Source: Colwellia hornerae (GTDB taxonomy: Bacteria; Pseudomonadota; Gammaproteobacteria; Enterobacterales; Alteromonadaceae). From it: a stretch of DNA of 64,000 nucleotides. The DNA is taken from contig NZ_VOLR01000003.1 in assembly GCF_007954355.1 (NCBI RefSeq), forward strand, positions 1 to 64,000, written 5' to 3'. This document shows, piece after piece, positions 10,901 to 18,700 of this stretch. The notes below the pieces were generated by a model. That model saw only the letters and a program-made list of their open reading frames with translations. It had not been told where the DNA came from and searched no databases. Position 1 is the stretch's first letter. Every line of letters begins with the position of its first letter. Position numbers and translations under genes: made by a program.

Positions 10901-13713
10901 ATGGTACAGGTAATAATGCTGATACTGATGATGATAACGATGGTGTTGCTGATTCCGCGGATGCTTTCCCACTAGATGCTACGGAAACTATAGATACTGA
11001 TTTAGATGGTATTGGCAACAGTGCTGATACAGATGATGATGGTGATGGTTTTATCGATACTGATGAAGTTGCTGCTGAAACTGATCCATTAAATAATGAA
11101 AGCATACCAACTGATAATGATGGTGATTTCATCTCTGACTTCACAGATACCGATGATGATAATGATGGTGTCTTAGATGTTGATGATGCTTTCCCATTAG
11201 ACGGCACGGAATCAGTAGATACAGATTTAGATGGTATTGGTAACAACGCAGATATTGATGATGATAATGATGGAATTATTGACGAAGATGATAGTGCTCC
11301 TTTAGATGACTCTCTTGGCGACAATGAACCACCTGTTTTTATTGAACTTTCTGATGTTACTTTTGAAGCTACAGGTACTACGACTGATGTAGAATTAGTT
11401 GTGCCAGAAGTCACTGATAATAACCTTAATGCGCCAACTGTTGTGTCTGACTATAGCGATGCACTGTCATTGGGTACGCATGAGGTAACATGGACAGCAA
11501 CAGATTTTGCTGGAAACGTCACTACAGCTATACAATTAGTGATAATTGTTGATACAACCGTTGCGATGTTTGATGAGCTTCAAATACAAACTCTGACTGC
11601 AATAGGTATTCTTAGCGATGTTTCAGACGCGATAAACAATGTTCAGGCTTATGACTTAGTTGATGGAAACATTAATGCAGTTGTTATTGGTGATACGCTT
11701 TATCCTTCGGGTGCTCATCTTGTGCCAGTATCGGCAACCGATAGCTCAGGTAATATTGCTGAAACAGAGGTAGACGTGCACATTAACCCACTTGTAGAAT
11801 TAAGCCAAAGCAGAAAAGTTGAGCCAGGCGCTACGGTTGTATTACCTGTAACGCTTTCAGGTAATGCTGCGGTTTACCCTGTTGGAGTAACTTATACGCT
11901 GATGAAGTCTGGTTCAATCGTTAAAACGAACGAACTTTCAATTGCTGAAAATATTTCAGGTGTTATTACCATTGAAATACCCAATGACGCACTTAATGGT
12001 GATGTTTACGCTGTTGCCATAACATCAGCTAACAACGCAGCATTAGGTTTTGTAACGTCTATTCAATTAACGGTAGATCAAACCAACTTTACACCCACAC
12101 TAATATTAGTGACTCAACAAAATGATAAAAAAATCAGTGTTGTTGATGGTCAAAGTGGCATTGTCACTGTGAAGGCCTTTGTTCATGATATTAATGTAAA
12201 TGATATACACGATATTACTTGGAGTTCATTGAACAATACTCTGGTTGATTTAAATACTGATAGTTTAATATCTACTTTTGAGTTCTCTCCTGATGGCTTA
12301 ACGTCAGACACTTATCAATTAACCGTGAATGTAAGTGAAAGTAACACTAGTGAGCTATATAGTATTTCTGTTGATAAAAATATTGTTGTCGATGCTTCAC
12401 TTCCACCATTGGATATAAATACGGATAGTGATAACGATGGAATTTCAGATGCTGACGAAGGCTATAGTGATAGTGATAATGATGGTATATCTGATTACTT
12501 AGATATTGACGATAATCCAAGTCGTTTACCGATTGATGACTCAACAGCAGCAATGCAAACTGTGAGTGGCTTAAGTTTAAGCCTTGGTGATATAGTTACA
12601 ACGTCAGGTGGCGCAACAGCAGCTAATGCAACAGTTAATGTTAACAATATTTCTAACGATGAGCATTTTACTACGTTATCGACTATCACTAACTTTAATG
12701 TTTCAGGTTTGACTGAGGCTGGTCAATCTGTGCCTATTGTCATTCCTCTAGCAAACGGCAAAACAATACCTGAAGGTAGTATCTATAGAAAGTATAGCAA
12801 CAGTAAAGGTTGGTTTGATTTTGTGGTTGATAGTAATAATGGTGTTTATTCGGCTTTAACTGATGAAGACGGTAACTGTCCTTACCCATTATCAACCCAG
12901 TATCAACAAGGTCTAACTGCTGGCAACAACTGTATTCAACTACTCATTAAAGATGGTGGAGAAAATGATGCAGACGGTCTTGCAAATGGTATGATTAAAG
13001 ACCCTGGAGCGCTAACGTCACAATTCACCAACCAAGCACCTGTTATTGTTGTTAATACTGATGAAACAGTAAATGAAGGCAGTGTTGTTACCTTGGATGC
13101 ATCAGCGACTACCGATGCAGAAAATGACGTATTAACCTATCTATGGGTACAGTTAACGGGTCCAACGGTTGAGCTCTCAGGGCAAGATACGGGGATATTA
13201 AGCTTTACAGCGCCACAGGTTAGTAACGATGAGTTTTTAACTTTTGAGCTCACTGTCAATGATGGTCAAGACAGCTCTGCAACCGAAGTTAACGTATTAG
13301 TTCTTCAAGTGAATGTTGCACCAACGGTTTCAATTGATAGTCATGCTTCATCTTATGATGAAGGTACTACTATCTCGTTAACCGCAACAGGTGCTGATGA
13401 AGATAACGACGCGCTAAGTTATCAATGGGAGCAAACCACAGGCCCTGCAGTAACGCTATCTGGAGCTTCAAATATAACAGTTACTTTTACGGCACCAGCC
13501 GTTTCAAGTGATCAGAGTTTCGAGTTCAAGGTAACGGTGTCAGATGGTGTTGATGCTATATCTAAAACGACGACGGTGACTGTTAATAATGTAGCTACTG
13601 TGACTCCTTTAGTAACGCCGCCAAAAGAAAGTGGTGGAGGCTCTATGGGCTGGATACTTATCGTAATGAGTTTTGGATTATTTAGAAGACAGTTGATAAA
13701 AAGAGCCGCTTAA
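4930..13713 (+). CDS. Giant secreted beta-helix/TSP3 protein with GlyGly-CTERM tail
   Basis: The protein has 2927 residues and begins with a signal peptide (about 1-23, ending AVTAS). Two near-identical units follow, about residues 45-701 and 736-1392. Each has a beta-sandwich-like part and then a right-handed parallel beta-helix rich in N-N-x-G-Y-G-I-x repeats. After these come a chitobiase-type C-terminal beta-sandwich (1400-1479) and an H-type-lectin-like region (1495-1661, containing QQWQNVSFENPFSATPQVFL). Next are about ten thrombospondin type 3 calcium repeats (1741-2131), one or two HYR-like domains (2134-2290) and a short extra TSP3 stretch (2495-2536). A choice-of-anchor-U-like domain (2541-2697) and two PKD-like domains (2701-2895) complete the exterior. 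The end, from about 2900, has GGGS, a hydrophobic helix and an RR/KR tail: the GlyGly-CTERM signal handled by rhombosortase after type II secretion. A role in polysaccharide or surface binding is likely; no catalytic site was identified. Confidence 0.9.
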   Translation: MKNAYYKKTLALTFSLISLAVTASTTGQLSLTDSSGITVPTYQDGESAYIQVVDSDGNVDPAVAETLTVKITSETEDTGTPFSATTPVAPTSNVGDGTLTVLKTSYDTKTEDWTILSLGQDMAMGTSYFRVTGSVSGLQNQNYFMTDMMTGESVSYTSDNNEVSFKIENNSVAFSVGDTITFSTSAGTIVGESVTLTETDVDTGIFISSITLNESEIPNTADGILDVQSGDLITVFYEDVSGDWGDAEQVRSTALYAATVIKGSTLLANTVWTEENSPYLVTGDVTVSANTTLTIMPGVKVLFLANTDDTVGGQAPYDSELIIKGSLNVAGSESKGVTLTSSNREPATGDWGGIRIEQGSASFSYSTIEYSAYGIDIYNSNSKSITVTNSIIRNNGYGIKDESSYNAQITLTSNIFQDNNSYAVYGSSSYANWSLNENILDKNGQSIYISQAYDVSLVNNKVSNNSGSVNIYHVRSNFIFTGNVVTDNSGHGLEFQSGYSSGDSMTDSIIIEDNIIDNNDSYGIYFNSIGNANPAINRNKVRNNSGYGIYIYTSENNTQPSIHNNEITGNSNIGLYVSGKAIPSIIGNTIDNNGSGIYVNYDDVNGNGDFDLTDNIITNNQGYGINVNGYAKPLINNNDIVGNTGYALENHTSFALVAKNNWWGVDDSAEINAGTNPKALSFIYDGNTSSGAGKVNYAGWLNNSNSGGGTPVSDTMTGQLSLTDSSDVVVPTYQNGESAYIQVVDSDGNVDPAVAETLTVKITSETEDTGTPFSATTPVAPTSNVGDGTLTVLKTSYDTKTEDWTILSLGQDMAMGTSYFRVTGSVSGLQNQNYFMTDMMTGESVSYTSDNNEVSFKIENNSVAFSVGDTITFSTSAGTIVGESVTLTETDVDTGIFISSITLNESEIPNTADGILDVQSGDLITVFYEDVSGDWGDAEQVRSTALYAATVIKGSTLLANTVWTEENSPYLVTGDVTVSANTTLTIMPGVKVLFLANTDDTVGGQAPYDSELIIKGSLNVAGTESKGVTLTSSNREPATGDWGGIRIEQGSASFSYSTIEYSAYGIDIYNSNSKSITVTNSIIRNNGYGIKDESSYNAQITLTSNIFQDNNSYAVYGSSSYANWSLNENILDKNGQSIYISQAYDVSLVNNKVSNNSGSVNIYHVRSNFIFTGNVVTDNSGHGLEFQSGYSSGDSMTDSIIIEDNIIDNNDSYGIYFNSIGNANPAINRNKVRNNSGYGIYIYTSENNTQPSIHNNEITGNSNIGLYVSGKAIPSIIGNTIDNNGSGIYVNYDDVNGNGDFDLTDNIITNNQGYGINVNGYAKPLINNNDIVGNTGYALENHTSFALVAKNNWWGVDDSAEINAGTNPKALSFIYDGNTSSGAGKVNYAGWLSFSIQDQTPPVTTLSSTSILSPLSFEITLSCNDDIGGVSSGCSQTYYTNDGSEPTTNSTMYESSITLSETSVIKFFSVDIAGHQEAITSKRFYIGDTDSKEAMRIGEFSISSQEATKDFSTVIPDPVILLGAPTFKDSGAGVAKITSITENSVTALFSEWESQDGVHAEESVPYAALTKGKYLLDNGDEFEVGNIKLSSIQQWQNVSFENPFSATPQVFLTSQSNSNDKVFNLLSYDITNTGFSAKLVEQENNTVSDYSEVIGYLAYYKNELNPIEQSVPLVTSSTLEVNSDWTSIDTFAISLQEDTSFDEELVHTSELISIVNINGTFLFQQVGELESDTSSLRRSNLDTDLDGFVDVLDTDDDNDTVIDADDAFPLDAAESVDTDLDGIGNNADTDDDNDGVVDGTDAFPLDATESLDTDGDGIGNNTDTDDDGDGTNDDEDALPLDPGEKLDTDGDGVGNNTDDDDDGDGVLDGEDAFPLNANEFADFDSDGFGDNSDTDDDNDNVADTLDAFPFDATESVDTDSDGTGNNADTDDDNDSVLDDSDAFPLDATESVDTDLDGIGNNADTDDDNDSVLDTNDGFPLDASESVDTDLDGTGNNADTDDDNDGVADSADAFPLDATETIDTDLDGIGNSADTDDDGDGFIDTDEVAAETDPLNNESIPTDNDGDFISDFTDTDDDNDGVLDVDDAFPLDGTESVDTDLDGIGNNADIDDDNDGIIDEDDSAPLDDSLGDNEPPVFIELSDVTFEATGTTTDVELVVPEVTDNNLNAPTVVSDYSDALSLGTHEVTWTATDFAGNVTTAIQLVIIVDTTVAMFDELQIQTLTAIGILSDVSDAINNVQAYDLVDGNINAVVIGDTLYPSGAHLVPVSATDSSGNIAETEVDVHINPLVELSQSRKVEPGATVVLPVTLSGNAAVYPVGVTYTLMKSGSIVKTNELSIAENISGVITIEIPNDALNGDVYAVAITSANNAALGFVTSIQLTVDQTNFTPTLILVTQQNDKKISVVDGQSGIVTVKAFVHDINVNDIHDITWSSLNNTLVDLNTDSLISTFEFSPDGLTSDTYQLTVNVSESNTSELYSISVDKNIVVDASLPPLDINTDSDNDGISDADEGYSDSDNDGISDYLDIDDNPSRLPIDDSTAAMQTVSGLSLSLGDIVTTSGGATAANATVNVNNISNDEHFTTLSTITNFNVSGLTEAGQSVPIVIPLANGKTIPEGSIYRKYSNSKGWFDFVVDSNNGVYSALTDEDGNCPYPLSTQYQQGLTAGNNCIQLLIKDGGENDADGLANGMIKDPGALTSQFTNQAPVIVVNTDETVNEGSVVTLDASATTDAENDVLTYLWVQLTGPTVELSGQDTGILSFTAPQVSNDEFLTFELTVNDGQDSSATEVNVLVLQVNVAPTVSIDSHASSYDEGTTISLTATGADEDNDALSYQWEQTTGPAVTLSGASNITVTFTAPAVSSDQSFEFKVTVSDGVDAISKTTTVTVNNVATVTPLVTPPKESGGGSMGWILIVMSFGLFRRQLIKRAA
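5061..7033 (+). repeat. Intragenic tandem duplication, copy 1
   Basis: First copy of a unit repeated at an offset of exactly 2073 bp (691 codons). Identity with copy 2 holds across about 1970 bp; by eye I found only two differences, at 5924 (S versus T) and 7017 (silent). The 100 bp before 5061 are related but clearly diverged. Confidence 0.93.
7134..9106 (+). repeat. Intragenic tandem duplication, copy 2
   Basis: Second copy of the 2073-bp-offset unit inside the giant surface protein gene. Differences from copy 1 were seen at 7997 and 9090 only. The duplication keeps the reading frame and doubles the beta-helix. Confidence 0.93.
10150..11320 (+). repeat. Thrombospondin type 3 repeat array in the giant protein gene
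   Basis: About ten degenerate units of roughly 30-35 codons, each carrying D-x-D-x-D-G-x-G-N-N-x-D-x-D-D-D and a closing D-A-F-P-L-D-A-x-E. Asp-rich loops of this kind bind calcium. The GAT-rich coding strand creates a long open frame on the other strand, which is an artefact. Confidence 0.9.
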
Positions 13714-13736
13714 ATTTAAATATCAGACAGCTTAAT

Positions 13737-13772
13737 AAGGAGATACGTAAAATATGCGTATCTCCTTTTTTT
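13737..13772 (+). terminator. Rho-independent terminator of the giant surface protein gene
   Basis: GGAGATACG and CGTATCTCC form a 9-bp stem with a 9-nt loop, followed by a run of seven T. It lies 25 bp after the stop codon at 13713. Confidence 0.93.
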
Positions 13773-14037
13773 ATGTGAATATTAGGATAAATACACATGA
13801 AAAATTATCTTCAGTGATGAAAATCACTTTATTAAAGTATGATTTTAGATATGGCATACCACCTAAGGGATTTGAAGTAGTAGGTTCAAGTAAAGCTAGC
13901 GAAGGATTTACATCGTAAACAGCCAACTGTCTCAGTTTTTAGTGTTGTGCAATTGTAGTTTCTTCAAAATAACAGGCATAAGCGTTAAAGATTTAAATTT
14001 CGTATAAACGAATAGACCCGAATACATAAGGTCGGTG
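13773..14037. other. Non-coding stretch with no gene seen
   Basis: No open frame with a ribosome site was found. Near 14013-14036 there is a GACCCGAATA...GGTCGGTGGGTTT element that resembles the sequence beside the tRNA gene at 15479-15510, so this stretch may hold rearranged copies of that region. Confidence 0.4.
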
Positions 14038-14097
14038 GGTTTGAGGTATATGATTTTTTAGAAAATCACTGCTCATTATAAAGTGGCTAAACAAAAA

Positions 14098-14121
14098 AGC
14101 CCCTGCTAATGCAAAGGGGCT
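14098..14121 (-). terminator. Terminator in the duplicated fragment
   Basis: AGCCCCT / AGGGGCT stem followed by T6 on the minus strand. It is the duplicate of the one at 14810-14833 and follows the truncated gene copy. Confidence 0.8.
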
Positions 14122-14145
14122 CACTCGAACTTACTGTTTAGTGTC

Positions 14146-14344
14146 TTAAAATCGTAGGCTAAGAAGTAACGAACTTGAGACAGCCACAACTTCACCTTCG
14201 CCACCAGAATTTGCTATAAAATCGGTATAATCATCAGCAGCTCTTATCCCAACCATAAGTTCAAGAGATATAACATCCCAGTTATAACCAAAGCCACCAC
14301 TTAGCTGAATACCAGAGAACTTTTCATCTTGGTTTTGACTTGAC
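14146..14344 (-). pseudogene. Broken copy of the outer-membrane beta-barrel gene (C-terminal fragment)
   Basis: This contains the last 66 codons of a second copy of the 14858-15418 outer-membrane gene, ending with the same SSLLLSLRF and the same stop and terminator. Upstream of 14345 the homology is lost at a point followed by a short imperfect palindrome (about 14348-14369), so the start, signal peptide and first two-thirds are missing. No start codon or ribosome site for an independent protein is evident. The two copies differ by only a few substitutions, so the duplication and truncation look recent. Confidence 0.88.
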
Positions 14345-14488
14345 TAAAAACCAATACTGTTGAGTACTGGTTTAAATAAGTTATAGCACAACCTGATAAC
14401 TAGCCAGCCTTTGGGTGTCAGATGCAGCTTCAGTGGATATTAAGGGGAGAGGGAACTTCTATTTGATGGGTTGAGAGAGAGATAATTT

Positions 14489-14626
14489 TTATTTTTTAAA
14501 CATCAATTTATAGCAACTTCTACATTGATATTTAAATTCATTCCTATGGCTGAAATGTTTTTCTGTCCAACTTCTCTGGATCTTCTTAACAGGTGATTCG
14601 TTATTGCAAAACTTACATTTATTCAT
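14489..14626 (-). CDS. Small zinc-ribbon-like protein, 45 aa
   Basis: The 45-codon frame starts at ATG 14626, with AAGG 7 nt upstream. The translation begins MNKCKFCNNESPVKKI and ends with a second Cys pair, CRSCYKLMFKK. Two CxxC pairs about 30 residues apart, with basic residues between and after them, suggest one structural zinc ion and perhaps nucleic-acid binding. I know no named family for it. It lies between the broken and intact copies of the outer-membrane gene, in DNA absent from the duplicated segment, so it may have arrived with the rearrangement. No terminator of its own is obvious. Confidence 0.6.
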   Translation of the reverse strand: MNKCKFCNNESPVKKIQRSWTEKHFSHRNEFKYQCRSCYKLMFKK

Positions 14627-14809
14627 TATTAAACCTTTAATATTAGAAAGGCTCAACGTTATACACGCTGTTTAGAATCCTTTCTAATTAGATATTTTAC
14701 TCTAATTTCATGATGAAATATAGTTTTAGTGTTGCTGCAACAGAGAATGGGTTTGAAATATATGATTTTTTTAGAAATCACTGCTCATTATAAAGTGGCT
14801 AAACAAAAA

Positions 14810-14833
14810 AGCCCCTGCTAATGCAAAGGGGCT
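14810..14833 (-). terminator. Rho-independent terminator of the outer-membrane protein gene
   Basis: AGCCCCT / AGGGGCT stem with a 10-nt loop and T6 on the minus strand, 25 bp past the stop codon at 14858. Confidence 0.88.
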
Positions 14834-14857
14834 CACTCGAACTTACTGTTTAGTGTC

Positions 14858-15418
14858 TTAAAATCGTAGGCTAAGAAGTAACGAACTTGAGACAGCCACA
14901 ACTTCACCTTCGCAACCAGAATTTGCTATAAAATCGGCATAATCATCAGCAGCTCTTATCCCAACCATAAGTTCAAGAGATATAACATCCCAGTTATAAC
15001 CAAAGCCACCACTTAGCTGAATACCAGAGAACTTTTCATCTTGGTTTTGACTTGACCATGTGTCGTTGAAAAAACCACCACCAATATAAGCCTTGAAACC
15101 TTGTGAAGCCAGACCTGTACCATAATATGCGGCGACATCTAAACCATTAGATTCTAGTTCAGAAGAATCAGTGTATTCTAAAGAAAAATAACTAGCTCTA
15201 ATGGCTGTGTTGTCAGAAAATGCATAACTCGCTGAAAAGTTTAAGCCATCAAATTCAATATCTTCATCGCCATATTTACCATCAACGTTAACGGTAGATG
15301 CATAAGAACCGACACCAACGCTCCACAATTTAATTGTTTGATTTGATTCTTCAGCTGATACTGAGAATGTAAGAAGTGAAGCGGCTGAAAAACAGATAGA
15401 CGTTAGAAATTTATTCAT
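14858..15418 (-). CDS. Outer-membrane beta-barrel protein
   Basis: The protein has 186 residues with a clear signal peptide (1-22, ending SVSA). The mature part alternates polar and hydrophobic residues in short strands and ends in SSLLLSLRF, the terminal aromatic strand recognised by the BAM complex. Size and pattern fit a small eight-stranded barrel of the OmpA/OmpW-like type, with paired strands such as FSASYAFSDNTAIRASYF. The function is unknown; proteins of this kind are often structural or adhesive. A truncated copy of the 3-prime end lies 712 bp away. Just upstream on the same strand is a tRNA gene with its own terminator-like sequence. Confidence 0.85.
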   Translation of the reverse strand: MNKFLTSICFSAASLLTFSVSAEESNQTIKLWSVGVGSYASTVNVDGKYGDEDIEFDGLNFSASYAFSDNTAIRASYFSLEYTDSSELESNGLDVAAYYGTGLASQGFKAYIGGGFFNDTWSSQNQDEKFSGIQLSGGFGYNWDVISLELMVGIRAADDYADFIANSGCEGEVVAVSSSLLLSLRF

Positions 15419-15536
15419 TTTAATCCTTTAAAATTTTATATGTTAAATCAAGTATTCCATTACTTTAGTACGCGTTTTTGACCCGAATAAGTAAAGTCGG
15501 TGGGTTTTTGTCTTTGATTGATTTTTATTGAAAAAG

Positions 15537-15613
15537 TGGTGGCCCCTCCCTGACTTGAACAGGGGACCTGCCGATTATGAGTCGGATGCTCTAACCAACT
15601 GAGCTAAGGGGCC
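15537..15613 (-). tRNA. tRNA with CAT anticodon, probably tRNA-Ile2
   Basis: A full 77-nt cloverleaf with an encoded CCA end. The acceptor stem is GGCCCCT/AGGGGCC, the D arm contains AGCTCAGTTGGTTAGAGC, the anticodon stem is CCGAC/ATCGG-like with loop CTCATAA, and the T arm contains GTTCAAGTC. The anticodon CAT fits elongator Met, initiator Met or the lysidine-modified Ile tRNA. The acceptor stem starting GGCCCCT resembles the Ile2 type rather than the GGCTACG of elongator Met, so I favour tRNA-Ile(k2CAU). Downstream, 15479-15510 looks like its terminator. Confidence 0.95.
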
Positions 15614-15777
15614 ATTTATTTCTGCTTTGTATTGAGGGTTCAACTTAAAGCGGCGTGAAGTATAAGCATTTTTTATTTTGTTGTCACTAGCGTATTTTTA
15701 AAAAGTGCTAAATTATATAGTGTTTGGTCAATTGTTAGGCAATAAGGGTGGTTTTTATCAGTATTGCCTAAACTCTA

Positions 15778-18700
15778 TTACTTAATCGTTACTATTTTTC
15801 TAATCAATAAAGATAATGAAAGCATTGTTAACCAAAATATTGAACCACCAGAAGATTTTTTCGGTGTCGATGTAACTACTGGAGATGAAGCCACTACGGT
15901 AATGGTAATACTATCTGTTGTTGATGCTCCTTTAGAGTCTGTTGCAGTAAATTTAAATGTTAGTGACTCAGCACGATTAGGCGCTGTGAAAATTGTGATT
16001 AAAGTATCGGCATTAGACAAGGTTACACTCGAACCTGCAGTTTGTTCCCAAAGATAGGTCATCGTATCGCTTTCTGCATCTCTGGCTTGTGCTGCTAAGC
16101 TTTGTGTCTGACCACCAGTTAATTCGAAATTCGCTCCCAGTGTCACAATAGGGGCGGTATTCAACGGAGGCGCAATAACTGAGATGGTAATACTCTTTGT
16201 TGTTGATGCGCCCCTAAAGTCTGTTGCCGTGAATTGAAACATTAGCGATTCAGCACTATTGGGTGCAGTAAAACTTGCTGATAATGTATCTGCATTCGTT
16301 AATACCACCTCAGAGCCTGACGTTTGCTCCCATCGGTAAGTCATAGCGTCGTTTTCATTATCACTTGTTTGAGCTATTAAACTTTGTGTTTGACCGGTAT
16401 TTACTTCAAAATCTTCACTAAGTGTCACTACAGGGGCGGTATTTTGATCGTCATCAGCGATAGTAAACGTTATTTCAGCATTACTACCAAGGTTGCTGTC
16501 GTCAACGCTTGATAACGTTAAGGTGAAAATCTCACTTTCTTCTTCTTCGGTATCATCAATAATCGTTAGGGTAATTTCTTTAGTATCATTTTCGCCGTCA
16601 GCCCAAGATATTTGACCAGATGCATCAAGCATATCGCTACCAATAATGGCTTCACCTGACGTTAGCTGATACCCAAAGGCAATGCTACCTTTTGTGCTGC
16701 CCATACGATTTACGTTTACAATGTACTCACCCACATTTTCTGCGATAGTTTGCTGGTTAAACTCAAAGCTTCCGCTGCCATTATCGACTAGGCCATCAAT
16801 ATTTATGGTGTTGTAATTATTAGCGCCGAGCGTGGCGCCATCGGTTGGATTATATAAACGTATAAAAAATGACTCTGCTATTTCAGTACTTGTTGGGTCA
16901 TCAGCAATGGCGATACTAATTGTTTTGTCTGCATTGTCATTGGCTGCCCAAGTCAGTGTGCTACTTGCTACTGTAAAGTCAGTATCTTGCTTGGCACTCC
17001 CCTGAATCACTTGGTAACTAACTGCAGCGCTTGTACTGGCATTTGAGGCATTACGTTGCACTGTTAAGTCAAAACTTGTTCCTTGAGCGGTTTGTGTACT
17101 TTTATTTTCAAAGCCGAACATACCTTTAGTTGAAGCATTGGTGTTGTCTTTTAATACATAGAGGCCACTATTAATATCGCTGACTAAAATATTTCCGGAA
17201 GGTAAAAACGGATAAACGCCCCAAGCACCATTAAAACTAGCGTTATTACTTGGTGTGAAAGTATCAAAAAAGCCAACTTCTGTTGGAGTTGCTGGGTCAG
17301 TTATATCTAAAACAGTTAACCCTCGCTCATAGTTAGACATATAGTATCTGTTACCACGAACAAAACCATTGTGATCTATCGCTCTTGTAGGGCCGGTCCA
17401 CTGGCCTACCTGTGTTGGGCTGTTAAGATCTGCAATCGAAAATATTCTAACGGTAGAGTTTAAACCACCGCGCTGTTCGTCAAACTCGTCATGTAATAAG
17501 ATGAACTGTTTATCTTCTGTTCCCCAGCCAGAATGGACATATTTATTGTTTTGAGCTACATCGTTATAGCTGGCTGTACCTAATTGAGTTGAGTTATTAG
17601 GATCGGTGATATTCCATAACTTCATGACGTCCTCATTGAAATCAATGAAAACAGTACAACTACCCGAGGTTAAACCACAATCATTAACCGAGCGCTGATC
17701 ATCAATCACCAAAGAAGCACCATCATGGGTGTAGCCACTACCAAAGTTTTTAGCGATAACATTAACTAATGTTTTTGGGTTTGCTAATGAATAGCTTTGA
17801 AATGCACCACTTTTACTATTTGCGCCAATAAGTTGCAGCGAAGCAGTTTGGTCAGGCAGAGTAATGTTAAGGGTATGATCGACATTAGTTATGTAAACAT
17901 TATGCGATGTACTCACCACATTATTCTTCTCAACTAGGCTTATCGAGTTAGGGAGGTTGTTAAGGTCAATAATTGCTACGCCACCATTACTTCCTTCAGT
18001 GGTCACGTAGGCATAAGCTTGCCATAGATTAATATTTTCATCAAAGTATTGATAAACTTTAACATCACGCCAAGAAGAGTTAACTCCCTGAACAGTACCG
18101 ACTTCTACAGGTGTAGTAGGGGTGGTAACGTTAACGACAATCACACCATTATTTACACCCATGATGGCAAATTCATTATTGGTATTTAAATCTACATGTC
18201 CCCAAATATCATTACCCGCACTCGGTAAGCTAGACATTTGTGATAAAGGTAAATGAGTAAGTAAATCGATATTATTACAATCAAATACATCGGCTCTACC
18301 ACTTACGCATGCTTCATTAGATTGGCTTTGGCTTAATTGGTGATAACTGGCAAGTTTGAGTGTTAAGTCTTTATCTTTAGCAAAGGCTTTACCATCGGCA
18401 ATGACCCTAAAACCATTTTTTCTTAATTCATCAACCATATCAGTTGGAATATTATATAAAGTGGTTACATTAGATTGTGGGCTTTGTGATTGATAATGAT
18501 CGAAACGATTATAGCCTCCAAAAACTGGCACAAGAGCACTTTTTAAGAAGAATAGCTCTTCGCTAGAAGTAATGGTAAATTCCCCTGAACCTACGAGTAC
18601 TTTGTCACCCTTGTTAGCTTGGCTAACCGCATAGGCAATTGTTTTACAAGGTCTAAGAACATTATCACACCGCTCCTTGTCTATGCCATTGCTTGCGACA

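Larger units (their letters stand above)
14038..14344. repeat. Partial duplicate of the 3-prime end of the outer-membrane gene region
   Basis: Matches 14750-15056 at an offset of 712 bp with only a few differences, such as at 14204 and the GGTATAATC/GGCATAATC change. The match ends sharply after 14344. It includes the terminator and the last 66 codons of the outer-membrane gene. Confidence 0.92.

Noticed and set aside
10150-11320. Possible CRISPR array because of regular repeats
   Set aside because: The repeats are degenerate, coding and Asp-rich, in frame with the giant protein. There are no identical short repeats with unique spacers and no cas genes in the window.
10047-11414. A long (455-codon) open frame on the minus strand
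   Set aside because: It lies across the Asp-rich thrombospondin repeats of the giant protein. GAT/GAC codons read backwards give Ser/Val-rich text without stops. The sequence is low-complexity, has no ribosome site and is explained by the plus-strand gene.
15537-15613. Calling the CAT-anticodon tRNA elongator Met
   Set aside because: The acceptor stem begins GGCCCCT, unlike the usual GGCTACG of elongator Met; Ile2 fits better, though only a tRNA identity tool or tilS-dependent modification data would settle it.
15764-16057. Plus-strand frame of 97 codons
   Set aside because: It lies opposite the C-terminal end of the GlyGly-CTERM LVIVD gene and has no independent support.
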